This document shows, piece by piece, positions 44,845 through 53,132 of a DNA stretch of 64,000 bases; the first letter of the stretch is position 1; every line of letters begins with the position of its first letter. This stretch comes from JALHST01 sp038316335 (lineage in GTDB: Bacteria; Bacteroidota; Bacteroidia; Flavobacteriales; Flavobacteriaceae): NCBI GenBank assembly GCA_038316335.1, contig JBBQAM010000002.1:136182-200181 (forward strand). Direction: 5' to 3'. The notes under the pieces are model-generated. The model had not been told where the DNA came from and did no database searches. It saw only the letters and a list, made by a program, of their open reading frames with translations. A program made the translations under genes and the position numbers.

Positions 44845-45807
44845 TTAATTTTTCCAGTTATGGTGTTTGATTTTTTTCATTTTGGTATAATAATATACTT
44901 TATCGAGCTGAAAGATTTCACCAATGATCCCTTTGTTTCTTAGCCACTGTTTCAGAACGAATTTATTTGCTATCAAGGTTGCCCGAATTCTAGCCGGCAG
45001 TGAACTGGGGTCATAAAACAAATGATATTCAAAACGATAGGTGTGATTACTCCATCGTACTTTATTTTCGGTAGCGCCTTTAGAAACATCCCAAATCGCA
45101 AACTTATTTTCAAAACACCATTCCAAATTTTTTAACATGGCAATATCACCCATACTATACTTATAATAGGCAACATCATATATTTGAATAAAGCTGAAAA
45201 CAATATCCGCCTTGTGAAAATTCAAGGTAACCGTAATTGGCTTCTTGGCGTCATATATAACACAGATCGAAGCCTCTTTAGATACAATTTTAGGATAAAA
45301 AAGTTCGTAGTTTTTTTTCCATTCCAAAAGATATCTGTTGAACACCTTCTTTTGATCAAAGCGCGTTTTCATGAGCGAATAGCACACATCAAATATATAA
45401 TCGTAGTCGGCTTGCTCAATATGGCCATGGTAAAAGGCATAGGTAACTTCATGATCAGCCTCCAAGTTTCTGATTTTCGCCCGTAGATTTTTTCGAGAAT
45501 TTCTACCGAATGTTTTATTTATCAGGGCAGTTATGTCATCGAATTTTGTTAGGTCTATCATATAGCCCTCATACTGAGGGACTCGCAGAATTTGAAGCGG
45601 ATAAGCGTTCTTTGAAAGAGGTGCTTCTAAATAATCCGGGATATCAGTTACCACGGCAAAAACAGTACGTATGTTTGAAGCCACTGCAACATATTCCCCA
45701 CGAATTTTTGTCCCGGTCAGTGTATTGGCCAGGATAGTTTCGTAGTAGGGTTGAATGCTGTTCCCAATACAAAGATCTAGTACGAAATTTGATTCTTTAG
45801 CTGCCAT
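44845..45807 (-). CDS. Acetyltransf_6/FemAB-like GNAT-fold protein, paralogue B
   Basis: Protein of 320 residues from ATG 45807 (the codon before is GTG and adds one residue). It shares with its neighbours FGRNSRKNLRAKIRNLEAD, IEQADYDYIFDVCYSLMKTR, the strand pair ICVIYDAKKPITVTLNFHKA, IYDVAYYKYSMGDIAMLKNL and KGATENKVRWSNHTYRFEYH. The C-terminal IRATLIANKFVLKQWLRNKG matches paralogue C closely. Identity between paralogues is modest, so the duplications are old. It lies 65 bases after paralogue C. Function as for the family: transfer of an acyl or aminoacyl group, not proven. Confidence 0.75.
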   Translation of the reverse strand: MAAKESNFVLDLCIGNSIQPYYETILANTLTGTKIRGEYVAVASNIRTVFAVVTDIPDYLEAPLSKNAYPLQILRVPQYEGYMIDLTKFDDITALINKTFGRNSRKNLRAKIRNLEADHEVTYAFYHGHIEQADYDYIFDVCYSLMKTRFDQKKVFNRYLLEWKKNYELFYPKIVSKEASICVIYDAKKPITVTLNFHKADIVFSFIQIYDVAYYKYSMGDIAMLKNLEWCFENKFAIWDVSKGATENKVRWSNHTYRFEYHLFYDPSSLPARIRATLIANKFVLKQWLRNKGIIGEIFQLDKVYYYTKMKKIKHHNWKN

Positions 45808-45875
45808 CACTTGTTTTGAATTTCACGCTCTGATTTTATAGGTCTCAATGGATACGAGTAATTTGTACCTATGGG

Positions 45876-46889
45876 TTACTCGATATCCGCTTTGGGGTTT
45901 CTCTTTAAAAAATAGGTAAATTTATGCAGTAAATTATTGGCCCCTTTCTCCCGGAGGAATTGTTTTAGTCGAAAGAAATTGTAAAGTGAAAGGGCAATGA
46001 CCTTGGCTTGGACCGATTTGGAATCATACACAATATGATACTCAAAATCATAGGCGATGCTTCCCCATCTTTTTTTATAGTCATAGTACCCTTTGGAAAA
46101 GTCAACCTTATGAATGTCATTAGCAATTGCCCATTCTATGAGTTTCAAAATATTGACGGTTCCCACATTGAATTTTGAATAGGCCGTATCAAAGACCGTT
46201 ATAGCAACGAATAGGGTATTAACAGCCATAAAATTAAGCATGACCCCAATTGGTTTTTGTTCATCGTACACCACAAAAATAGAAGCACTTTTTTCAAGGA
46301 CCATTGCATAGACCACTTCGCTATAAAAAGCCCACTCTATGGGATCAAGATTGTTATTTGTGACCTGCTTCTCTGTATAGCGTCGCTCAAGTAGTTGTCT
46401 GAATACACCAAATATTACATCATATTCCTCTTTTGAAATAGCACCGTAAAACATCGTATAGGAAATGGAAAAAGAAGCTTCCAGGGTTTTCTTATAACTT
46501 CGAATCTTGTATCGGCTCTTTCTATTAAAAACCGAATTCAAATACGTATCAATAGAAGTATAGGGGTCGAGTTTGACAAGGAAACCGGGGTACTGTTTCG
46601 TTCTAAGCACATTAAAACGATCATTAAAAGATGTTTCCTGCTTAAAATAGGTTGGGACATCATAAATAAGGAATACCTTGTTTTTATAGGTAGCTTCAAA
46701 ATCTTGTGAAGGGGTATAACTGATACCTTTGGTATGCGTTTTACCTACATTGACATACAGTGGTAATTTTCTGTGCTTGACAAAATCCAAATCACCGAAA
46801 GCACGAAATGATTCCGAGGGTTCCCCCTTGTTAAAATGTTTTAACCATACCTTGGTGAACAATTTTGACAAGAACGGATTGCTTTTCAT
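45876..46889 (-). CDS. Acetyltransf_6/FemAB-like GNAT-fold protein, paralogue C
   Basis: Protein of 337 residues. Shared motifs are FNRKSRYKIRSYKKTLEASF, ISKEEYDVIFGVFRQLLERR, ASIFVVYDEQKPIGVMLNFM, FDTAYSKFNVGTVNILKLIE and KGYYDYKKRWGSIAYDFEYH. The K-(K/V)-R-W motif near residue 270 occurs in all three paralogues and is the expected end of the cofactor-binding half. It begins 18 bases downstream of the fourth acyltransferase gene, so it is part of one transcript. No membrane segment or signal peptide is seen, which points to a cytoplasmic step in polysaccharide or lipid precursor assembly. Confidence 0.75.
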   Translation of the reverse strand: MKSNPFLSKLFTKVWLKHFNKGEPSESFRAFGDLDFVKHRKLPLYVNVGKTHTKGISYTPSQDFEATYKNKVFLIYDVPTYFKQETSFNDRFNVLRTKQYPGFLVKLDPYTSIDTYLNSVFNRKSRYKIRSYKKTLEASFSISYTMFYGAISKEEYDVIFGVFRQLLERRYTEKQVTNNNLDPIEWAFYSEVVYAMVLEKSASIFVVYDEQKPIGVMLNFMAVNTLFVAITVFDTAYSKFNVGTVNILKLIEWAIANDIHKVDFSKGYYDYKKRWGSIAYDFEYHIVYDSKSVQAKVIALSLYNFFRLKQFLREKGANNLLHKFTYFLKRNPKADIE

Positions 46890-46907
46890 AAGATCTTAAA
46901 TCGAGGC

Positions 46908-47969
46908 CTATAGTTCGCATCTATAGCTAGGAAAGAAGTTTAAACAGGCATCATTAAGATTCGCGTGCTCACGCTTTTGTTTTTTCGCTATCAATTCATT
47001 GTAAACCTCCTGATTAACGATGTACTTCCAGACTTTGAAATCCTTATAATTCTTGGAAAAACAGGATTTAAACTGAAATAAGGAATCCTCTTTACTGCCA
47101 ACGCCCCCGCCTAGATTAAAATAGGTATAGTTTTCCTTGGTAGCAATTTGCCGCATCTCATCAATCAATAATTTAATCGGATTGAGGTAAAGATATTCTT
47201 CCCGGCTTCCGGAGAGGTGATATTGTACGATATCTCCTTTCTTTATGAATAAGGAACCCCCTATGATTTCTTCGGTTTCGTTATAGACGGCCAATAAAAT
47301 TTGGGCCTCGAAACTGTTACTTTTCATTAAATCAAAGAAATACTGTCTATCAAAAAAATAATGTGCCTTGGCATTCACGCGGCGCATATTTTCATAATAC
47401 ATGTCAATAAAAATATCGATATCATCCTTGTTTAAAGCTTCCTTAATGGTACAGAGCCTTCTGGCCTTATTGACATAGGTTCTCAGTCTACTCTGATAGG
47501 CCCGTTCCTGTGTTTCCTGATTTTGGGTCAGGTCAATGTTGATAACTTTGCCGGTATTGACAATCGTCCCGAAGTCCTTTAAGATTAATTCTTGATTCGG
47601 GATATAGGGGTTTAAGCGTGAAAACACAGAAACAATGTTGTTTTTAAGGAATAATTCCTGAAAATCATCCACAAAATCATCGTTGGCGAAATCATTACAA
47701 CCACTTGTGCATAATGGGCCGGCATAGCCGTATACCGAAGTAGCATCTTTATAGGGAGTACCTTCAATAAATCGTATCAGCAGCGGAAGTACAATACAAT
47801 GTTCTTCGCCTGTATATTTAAGAAGTATGGCTTGTTCATCAACTTGCTTGCAAAGTTGATGATAGTCATAGGTATGGTAGAAATCAGCATGCGGACACGT
47901 TTTGATAATAGCATCCCATTGCTTCTTGTCGGTACATATTTCAATCATCGAATTTTTAACTGCGACCAT
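46908..47969 (-). CDS. FemAB-like GNAT-fold acyltransferase
   Basis: Protein of 353 residues related to the peptidoglycan-bridge FemAB and GNAT-like groups, and more distant from paralogues A-C. Visible motifs: HADFYHTYDYHQLCKQVDEQ, the LPLLIRFIEGTPYKDATSVYGYAGPL strand-loop in outline (DATSVYGYAGPL), RLRTYVNKARRLCTIKEALN, YYENMRRVNAKAHYFFDRQY, GGSLFIKKGDIVQYHLSGS, and YTYFNLGGGVGSKEDSLFQF followed by FKSCFSKNY. The G-G-G-V-G with downstream K-x-x-F is the usual end-motif of FemAB-like proteins. ATG 47948 is an alternative start. The gene starts 26 bases after the HAD gene. It may use an aminoacyl or acyl donor made by the ATP-grasp enzyme. Confidence 0.8.
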   Translation of the reverse strand: MVAVKNSMIEICTDKKQWDAIIKTCPHADFYHTYDYHQLCKQVDEQAILLKYTGEEHCIVLPLLIRFIEGTPYKDATSVYGYAGPLCTSGCNDFANDDFVDDFQELFLKNNIVSVFSRLNPYIPNQELILKDFGTIVNTGKVINIDLTQNQETQERAYQSRLRTYVNKARRLCTIKEALNKDDIDIFIDMYYENMRRVNAKAHYFFDRQYFFDLMKSNSFEAQILLAVYNETEEIIGGSLFIKKGDIVQYHLSGSREEYLYLNPIKLLIDEMRQIATKENYTYFNLGGGVGSKEDSLFQFKSCFSKNYKDFKVWKYIVNQEVYNELIAKKQKREHANLNDACLNFFPSYRCEL

Positions 47970-47995
47970 GGGGAAACGTATTTAAAGCAACTACT

Positions 47996-48652
47996 TTACA
48001 CAATCCTGACTTCCGAATAAGTCGAAAAGAACTGCTGGGGCATATGCAACTTGTCTAAATATAAATGCGATTGATAATGAATGTTCATTCCGTTGTCTAT
48101 CAGGCCCGACGTTATCCAACCGAGGGCATTCGGTGCAAGAAAATCCTTTTTTAGATTGTCTGCTATATAGTGATAGGTCGTACCCATAAGGCTATTTTCA
48201 ATGAATTTAAAATTGGCATGTGCTGGTTTTTCAGTACCGATTTCTTCTGAAATAACGATTTTATCCAACAAATCTGATATTCCAAGGGCGTTTATTTTTG
48301 CCATTTGTGTTTGCACGCGCCCATCGGTTACCATACCGATTTTTCCTTTTTTGCGTTTAATCTCTTTGAGCAGGTTCTGAGCACCTTCGAATAAGGTGAT
48401 ATTCGGGGTATGGCGGCGGTACATTTCGATGAGTGCCTCCTTATGCAACCCATAACGTGCTGCAATAATCTCAAAAACATTTTCCTTACTTCGATACAGT
48501 GATAGCATGAGTACCAACAATTCGTTGTACCTGATGGGTTCAAGTTCCCGGGCAATATGGGAATATGCTGATTTCAAAAAATCGAGTTCATTATATAATG
48601 TATCGTCCAAATCAAAAACAACGATGGTATGTTCATCAACCTTGATATCCAT
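47996..48652 (-). CDS. HAD superfamily hydrolase
   Basis: Cytoplasmic phosphatase-type enzyme of 218 residues. HAD motif I is VVFDLDDTLYNELDF (nucleophile Asp and acid Asp), motif II GMVTDGRVQTQM (Thr), motif III EEIGTEKPAH (Lys) and motif IV YIADNLKKDF (Asp). The cap domain is helical between motifs I and II. The gene start overlaps the end of the ATP-grasp gene by 17 bases, so the two are translationally coupled and probably act in sequence. HAD plus ATP-grasp pairs recur in O-antigen-type clusters; the natural phosphate substrate is unknown. Confidence 0.9.
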   Translation of the reverse strand: MDIKVDEHTIVVFDLDDTLYNELDFLKSAYSHIARELEPIRYNELLVLMLSLYRSKENVFEIIAARYGLHKEALIEMYRRHTPNITLFEGAQNLLKEIKRKKGKIGMVTDGRVQTQMAKINALGISDLLDKIVISEEIGTEKPAHANFKFIENSLMGTTYHYIADNLKKDFLAPNALGWITSGLIDNGMNIHYQSHLYLDKLHMPQQFFSTYSEVRIV

Positions 48653-49607
48653 GTACTAAAATTTCATCATCGTATCGAATCATCAACAAGTTGTCTTCCC
48701 AAGATTCAAATTGATCTTCGATTTTTTGGCCCAAGAAATACTCTTGAATAATCCATTTCGGAAAATTGGCATTGGCCAAATAAGAGAGCGGATACCCTCC
48801 TCCAAACCTAGGGTTAATTTCAATGCCATATACCTCCGATTCATTTTTGTTATTCACAAAGAATTGAGCAGTTAAGCAACCCACCGCCCCATCGATATAC
48901 GCTAAGTGTTTTTTTAGGTAGGGCACCAAGGTATTATGTCGGGTCAGGCCTTTACTTACTTCCCCATCACGCGTTTCCAACCGTTTTCTGGGAACGGCAC
49001 ATTTTAGGTAATGATCTTTGCTATAATATAGATCACAGGTATATTCATCGTAGATTTTATGATCTAGATATTCGAGGAACATCATTTTATCATTTTTAAA
49101 ATGGTGATCCTTTAGTTCCTCCCGCGAGCGTATCAAAAAAGTATTTACACTTCTGCTCCCATCGGAAGGTTTTAAGAACATGGGTAGCGGGAAATCATTT
49201 TTGGGATATTCTTTGGCCACTGATATCCCTTTCGATGTGAAAAATTCATGGATGATTCGCTTATCCCTGCATTTTTCAACAAATTCAGGAGATGAAATCA
49301 ATACATGAATTTCGTTTTTTTCAAGAAGTTCCCTGTTTTTTGAAAGTAGGAAGAGTTCTGTATCGATGGTCGGGATGACAAGGGCAATGTGCCACAATTT
49401 GCATTGTTCGATCAGCTTTTCGATGTAATGCGGATCATTTAACCGAGGTACTTGAAAATAGGCATCGGCAGCATGACAAGCAGCCGCCAGCATGGGGTTT
49501 GAATCTGTCGCGATTACTTGGGCCTTGGCATTTACCTTTTTAAGTTCTTTCTGAAATGCCTTCACTAAGGATACCCGTCTTCCGGCAGAGGTTATCAAAA
49601 TATTCAT
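48636..49607 (-). CDS. ATP-grasp enzyme, carbamoyl-phosphate-synthase-like
   Basis: ATP-dependent ligase (C-N or C-S/C-O bond forming through acyl-phosphate). ATG 49607 gives 323 residues starting MNILITSAGRRVSLVKAF, the normal form; the ATG at 49622 adds five residues. N-terminal pre-ATP-grasp domain to about 110 (IATDSNPMLAAACHAADAYF, PTIDTELFLLSKNRELL), then the ATP-grasp fold: PLPMFLKPSDGSRSVNTFLI (nucleotide loop), MMFLEYLDHKIYDEYTCDLY, KGLTRHNTLV and the metal-binding VYGIEINPRFGGGYPLSYLA. It is the first gene of a six-gene minus-strand operon ending with paralogue A. Its place suggests ligation of an amino acid or similar acid to a sugar or carrier; this is inference. Confidence 0.88.
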   Translation of the reverse strand: MNILITSAGRRVSLVKAFQKELKKVNAKAQVIATDSNPMLAAACHAADAYFQVPRLNDPHYIEKLIEQCKLWHIALVIPTIDTELFLLSKNRELLEKNEIHVLISSPEFVEKCRDKRIIHEFFTSKGISVAKEYPKNDFPLPMFLKPSDGSRSVNTFLIRSREELKDHHFKNDKMMFLEYLDHKIYDEYTCDLYYSKDHYLKCAVPRKRLETRDGEVSKGLTRHNTLVPYLKKHLAYIDGAVGCLTAQFFVNNKNESEVYGIEINPRFGGGYPLSYLANANFPKWIIQEYFLGQKIEDQFESWEDNLLMIRYDDEILVHGYQG

Positions 49608-49661
49608 GGTTTTTTCTTTCATGCGATGAAATTGGCCACTATCGACACGTTATGAATGTGC

Positions 49662-49669
49662 CAAAGATA
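49662..49669 (-). promoter_or_regulatory. Candidate -7 box for the ATP-grasp operon
   Basis: The minus strand reads TATCTTTG, an exact TAnnTTTG match, 55 bases upstream of the ATP-grasp ATG. No -33 TTTG at the right spacing, so confidence is limited. Confidence 0.4.
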
Positions 49670-49898
49670 ACCTAGAAATCTCTAAAATGGGTCATCGTTC
49701 TATCAAATGCCGGATAAATCGATGATGCAATTCCGGTCTCCTTTTTGTCTAGCATTCGATTCATTTTGGCGATTTTATCTTCGAAGTGCTGGTAAAAAGA
49801 ATAAATTTGGCTGTAATATTTCGGATATTTCTATCAAATTCAATAATGAGACGCTAAATATCAAAAAATGACGTTTTAATAAAATCAATTTCAAAACG

Positions 49899-50411
49899 AT
49901 GAAATATAAGAACATTGCAATCTTTTTAGTATTGGCCTTTTGCTTATTAGTGCCCTTTGCACTTTTAAAAATAAAAGGGGATCCCTATGAAATATTCCCT
50001 GCCGCTCTTTTCCCAGGCGGTGCCAACCGGCTGCATATTGGCGACCAGGTATTGGCTCCTGACCTTAAACTCTATGGAAAAAAACCGAATAGCGATGAAT
50101 TGGTTGAATTGGATAAACTAACCCTCTTTAAATATATACATATTCATCATATTATCGTAATTGAAAGTCGCGAACATTTTGGAGCGCTAGGATATGATGG
50201 AAAACCGCCAGTGGCCACTAATTTATATTCTAAATTCGCAACTCCAGAAGATATCGAGCAAACTAAAAACTGGTTTAGGGAAGGGCTACGGGAACAAAAT
50301 TGTGTCGATTCAGTACTAATTGTAAGGGAAAAGGAACTTAAAGTAGACAGATCGAACGGAAAAATAATTACAGAAACCACCATAGATGAAAAGGTTCTTA
50401 ACTTATATTGA
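49899..50411 (+). CDS. Membrane-anchored protein of unknown function paired with HTTM gene
   Basis: Protein of 170 residues, not recognised. An N-terminal hydrophobic anchor (IAIFLVLAFCLLVPFALL) is followed by a soluble domain, probably periplasmic: YEIFPAALFPGGANRLHIGD, KYIHIHHIIVIESREHFGAL, an acidic helix DIEQTKNWFREGLREQNC and DSVLIVREKELKVDRSNGKI. It has one Cys and a His-rich strand (HIHH). The end overlaps the HTTM gene by 26 bases, so the two proteins are translationally coupled and likely form a unit. There is no homology to DCC1-type thiol proteins that accompany some HTTM genes. A TAAATTTG box lies at 49802-49809. Function unknown. Confidence 0.75.
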   Translation: MKYKNIAIFLVLAFCLLVPFALLKIKGDPYEIFPAALFPGGANRLHIGDQVLAPDLKLYGKKPNSDELVELDKLTLFKYIHIHHIIVIESREHFGALGYDGKPPVATNLYSKFATPEDIEQTKNWFREGLREQNCVDSVLIVREKELKVDRSNGKIITETTIDEKVLNLY

Positions 50412-51504
50412 CAATCAATTAGGGCGTATTTTTGAAAAAATTCAAAAAACGGCGTGGATCGATACGCAGTCCTTAGCCTATTTCCGAATTTTTATAGGCA
50501 TCTTCATGTTATCCCACTATTTGCCGGAATGGATATGGCTAGGAGAAGTTCCACAAGGCTTCTTTAGTCCCCATATATTTTCGATGGCAGGGCTATCGGA
50601 TGGCTTTATGTCCAAAAATTTTTATTTAGGACTCGACCTCTTGAACATCTTATTCTTCTGTCTAATGACCTTAGGGATTCGAACAAGAATTTCCTTATTC
50701 GTTCTTTTTATTATTAATTATACAGGCTTTAGTTATGAGTTTGGTTTTGGCAAGATAGATCATGAAATTCATTTGTATTTAATTACCCTTTTGACACTAT
50801 CCTTTACCAATTGCGGCACGCAGGTAGCACTCTTGAAGGATAGCGTACTAAAACCAAAGTTCCAACAATGGGCATTAACACTTTTGTGTATCTATATTGC
50901 TTTCGGATTTTTTACGGCAGGCCTCCCCAAATTTATTAAATGGGTCGATTTCGATAGTAATGAAATTGGTTTTCTAGATTGGTTTTATAAAGGATATTAT
51001 AACTACGATAGGACGCATCTCTTGGCCGATATGGTCTTCAAGACCCCGAAATTGGTTTTTGAAATTGCCGATTATTTAGCGCCGACGATTGAACTTTTGG
51101 CCTTTGTTTTTTTACTTTGGGGAAGAAGGGCATGGCGCATCTATTTATTGGTTATTAGTATCTTTCACATGGGCAATATGTTATTGCTAAATATAGAGTT
51201 TGTATTAAACGTGACCTGTTATGGCCTTTTTTTGATAGCACCTTTTCTGTCATATATTCGCAATTCCCTACCCAAAGGGCGTTCGGCAAAAATACTTTTG
51301 GTGTCGCTAGTGGGTATTTTGGCAATCTATCAGTTGGGGTATAAGTTCTATTATATGGATCGTGCCTATGCACCTGGATTTTTTACGGAGCGCTTTATCC
51401 TAAATAATTATATCAGTATCGGCGCCTGGGTCCTGACCATTGCCATAGGAATCTATACTATTAAGAAGAAACTGTATGACCTTCCCCAAGAAGTGCCGGT
51501 TTAA
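50386..51504 (+). CDS. HTTM domain membrane protein (gamma-carboxylase-related)
   Basis: Polytopic protein of 372 residues in the horizontally transferred transmembrane (HTTM) group, distantly related to vitamin K-dependent gamma-glutamyl carboxylase. Family-like features are the N-terminal SLAYFRIFIGIFMLSHYLPE, the loop LGEVPQGFFSPHIFSM, helices LDLLNILFFCLMTLGIRTRI, the conserved HEIHLYLITLLTLSF segment and WALTLLCIYIAFGFFTAGLPKF in outline. About eight membrane helices are visible; the C-terminus is KKKLYDLPQEVPV. Its start lies inside the 3' end of the preceding gene. Bacterial HTTM members have no proven general reaction. It is a plus-strand island within minus-strand polysaccharide genes. 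Confidence 0.82.
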   Translation: MKRFLTYIDNQLGRIFEKIQKTAWIDTQSLAYFRIFIGIFMLSHYLPEWIWLGEVPQGFFSPHIFSMAGLSDGFMSKNFYLGLDLLNILFFCLMTLGIRTRISLFVLFIINYTGFSYEFGFGKIDHEIHLYLITLLTLSFTNCGTQVALLKDSVLKPKFQQWALTLLCIYIAFGFFTAGLPKFIKWVDFDSNEIGFLDWFYKGYYNYDRTHLLADMVFKTPKLVFEIADYLAPTIELLAFVFLLWGRRAWRIYLLVISIFHMGNMLLLNIEFVLNVTCYGLFLIAPFLSYIRNSLPKGRSAKILLVSLVGILAIYQLGYKFYYMDRAYAPGFFTERFILNNYISIGAWVLTIAIGIYTIKKKLYDLPQEVPV

Positions 51505-51720
51505 ATAGAGCCGCCAATACGTACCGATTTTTTGTTTTCGGATAGGGTCGTAATTTTGCTATAAAATGAATCTTAGTTGATCGTAAGTCCACCTTGAGTG
51601 ACCTGTGGGAATAGTAAAGTTTGGCCGCTATTCGGATGAATCCACTAAAATAGAGAGCATAGCTTCCGATTTTTTGATCGCAAGAAGTTTGTGGTCATTT
51701 TTTAACGTGTTACTGCATGA

Positions 51721-52734
51721 TTATCCTTTTAATCGTCTATAAAATTTAATTATAGAATATAACAATCCTGACCGATTAAAGATAAAGGTGAGCAGTTGGT
51801 AAGGCACACTTTTGTAATCGGGTATTGTCATGAATTTGTCCATAGGATAGGCCTCCAATTTTGAAAATTCACTAAGCATCGCTTTTAACTGGGAAAGAGG
51901 CAATCTTGAACGTATAAACCGAACAATGACAATAAACACATAGCGCTGCTGTTTGGCATGCAGCCTTTTTAGGGCCATTTTGTGGGTTACGCCTTGTTGC
52001 ATTAAGGCATGGCGTAGGTCGTATAATTTTTGGACGGAGAATGAAAGGTCCTTAAAATGTTTGTTAAGGTGCGCTTCTGAAGTATTTCGGGTTATCGAGT
52101 TGATTGATTTACGATAGCGGTGCACATCAAGTTTAATAAAGGCAGTTCTAGCGGCCTTACTGAACAGGGTAGGGGTGAAATAAGAATCCTGGACAAATTT
52201 CCGATCATAAAAAAAGGCGCCACTTTCAATATAGAACGTCTTTTTTACGATATACCACCATACTTCGGCTTTATAGTTATAGGTTCCTAAAAATTCGATT
52301 CCTGTACGCACCGGATCCATTTCATGTTTCGGCTGTGTATTCAATGCATCAAGCGCATCGGATGTGTGCACGTTTTTGGAGTCAAAACCCAAAATGTCGA
52401 GGTCGTTTTCCTCCAGCAATGACAATAGGGTCCCCAAGGTGTTTCTGGCGATATAGTCATCGGCATCCAGAAAATAAATGTAGGTGCCATTCGCATGGGT
52501 TATTCCGGTATTCCTTGCGGCTCCGTTGCCCTGATTTTCTTGAGATATTAGTCGTGTTTGTGGCTGCTTCAATGCGCAATCGGTAACAATTTGGGCCGTT
52601 CGATCTTTAGAACCATCGTCTACAACAACGATTTCATAGTCAACTGAATTGATATCTTGCGCATAACAACTTTCAAGACAGCAGTTTATGTATTCTTCAG
52701 CATTATAGGCCGGAATGATGATGCTTAACTTCAT
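51721..52734 (-). CDS. Family 2 glycosyltransferase
   Basis: Inverting GT-A glycosyltransferase of 337 residues. The N-terminal signature is MKLSIIIPAYNAEEYINCCL, followed by EIVVVDDGSKDRTAQIV, ENQGNGAARNTGI and the DxD metal site YFLDADDYIARNT. No membrane helix is seen, so it should act on the cytoplasmic face of the inner membrane on an undecaprenyl-linked sugar. It lies downstream of the phosphoglycosyl transferase gene but is separated from it by the composite repeat, and may therefore be transcribed less or from its own promoter. Donor and acceptor are not predictable. Confidence 0.93.
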   Translation of the reverse strand: MKLSIIIPAYNAEEYINCCLESCYAQDINSVDYEIVVVDDGSKDRTAQIVTDCALKQPQTRLISQENQGNGAARNTGITHANGTYIYFLDADDYIARNTLGTLLSLLEENDLDILGFDSKNVHTSDALDALNTQPKHEMDPVRTGIEFLGTYNYKAEVWWYIVKKTFYIESGAFFYDRKFVQDSYFTPTLFSKAARTAFIKLDVHRYRKSINSITRNTSEAHLNKHFKDLSFSVQKLYDLRHALMQQGVTHKMALKRLHAKQQRYVFIVIVRFIRSRLPLSQLKAMLSEFSKLEAYPMDKFMTIPDYKSVPYQLLTFIFNRSGLLYSIIKFYRRLKG

Positions 52735-52824
52735 AAAGAGTATATGGTGATGCGGTGATGTATCGATTTATTGATTTGGTGCTTGTTGATGATTAAAAAT
52801 TAAATTTTTCTACTTACTCCTTAT

Positions 52825-53132
52825 TGCCCACTACTCACTGCATACTGCCCACTGCTCCCTCCTTCGCTAGCCTCCTTCGCTAGCCTCCTTTGCCATAGTG
52901 GCACGGCTAAGAAGGCCGAAAAGCTTCGGAAGACAGGTACTGCTCCCTCCTTCGCTAGCCTCCTTCGCCATAGTGGCATGGCTACGAAGGCTGAAAAGCT
53001 TCGGAGGACATGTACTGCTCCCTCCTTCGCTAGCCTCCTTCGCCAAAGTAGCATGGCTACGAAGGCTGAAAAGCTTCGGAGGACATGTACTGCCCACTGC
53101 CTACTGCCTACTGTTCACTGCCCATTGCCCAT
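52825..53132. repeat. Composite repeat: heptamer arrays flanking three long units
   Basis: The outer parts are tandem 7-mers of the type TGCCCAC/TGCCTAC (52825-52859, about five copies; 53091-53132, six copies). Between them are three head-to-tail units starting CTCCCTCCTTCGCTAGCCTC: 52855-52942 (88 bases, with an extra 13-base CCTCCTTCGCTAG sub-unit), 52943-53017 (75) and 53018-53092 (75). Units 2 and 3 differ at only two bases. Each unit has an internal inverted repeat (CCTTCG ... CGAAGG around CCATAGTGGCATGG), so it can fold as a hairpin. As 75 is a multiple of three, several frames stay open across the array, but they do not look like genes. The right heptamer block overlaps the end of the phosphoglycosyl transferase gene. 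Confidence 0.92.

Noticed and set aside
51540..51565. TAATTTTG box (TAnnTTTG type) after the HTTM gene
   Set aside because: No plus-strand gene follows; the next ATG opens a four-codon frame. Probably chance in AT-rich DNA.
52825..53132. CRISPR array
   Set aside because: The long units are directly adjacent without unique spacers, and no cas gene is in the window.
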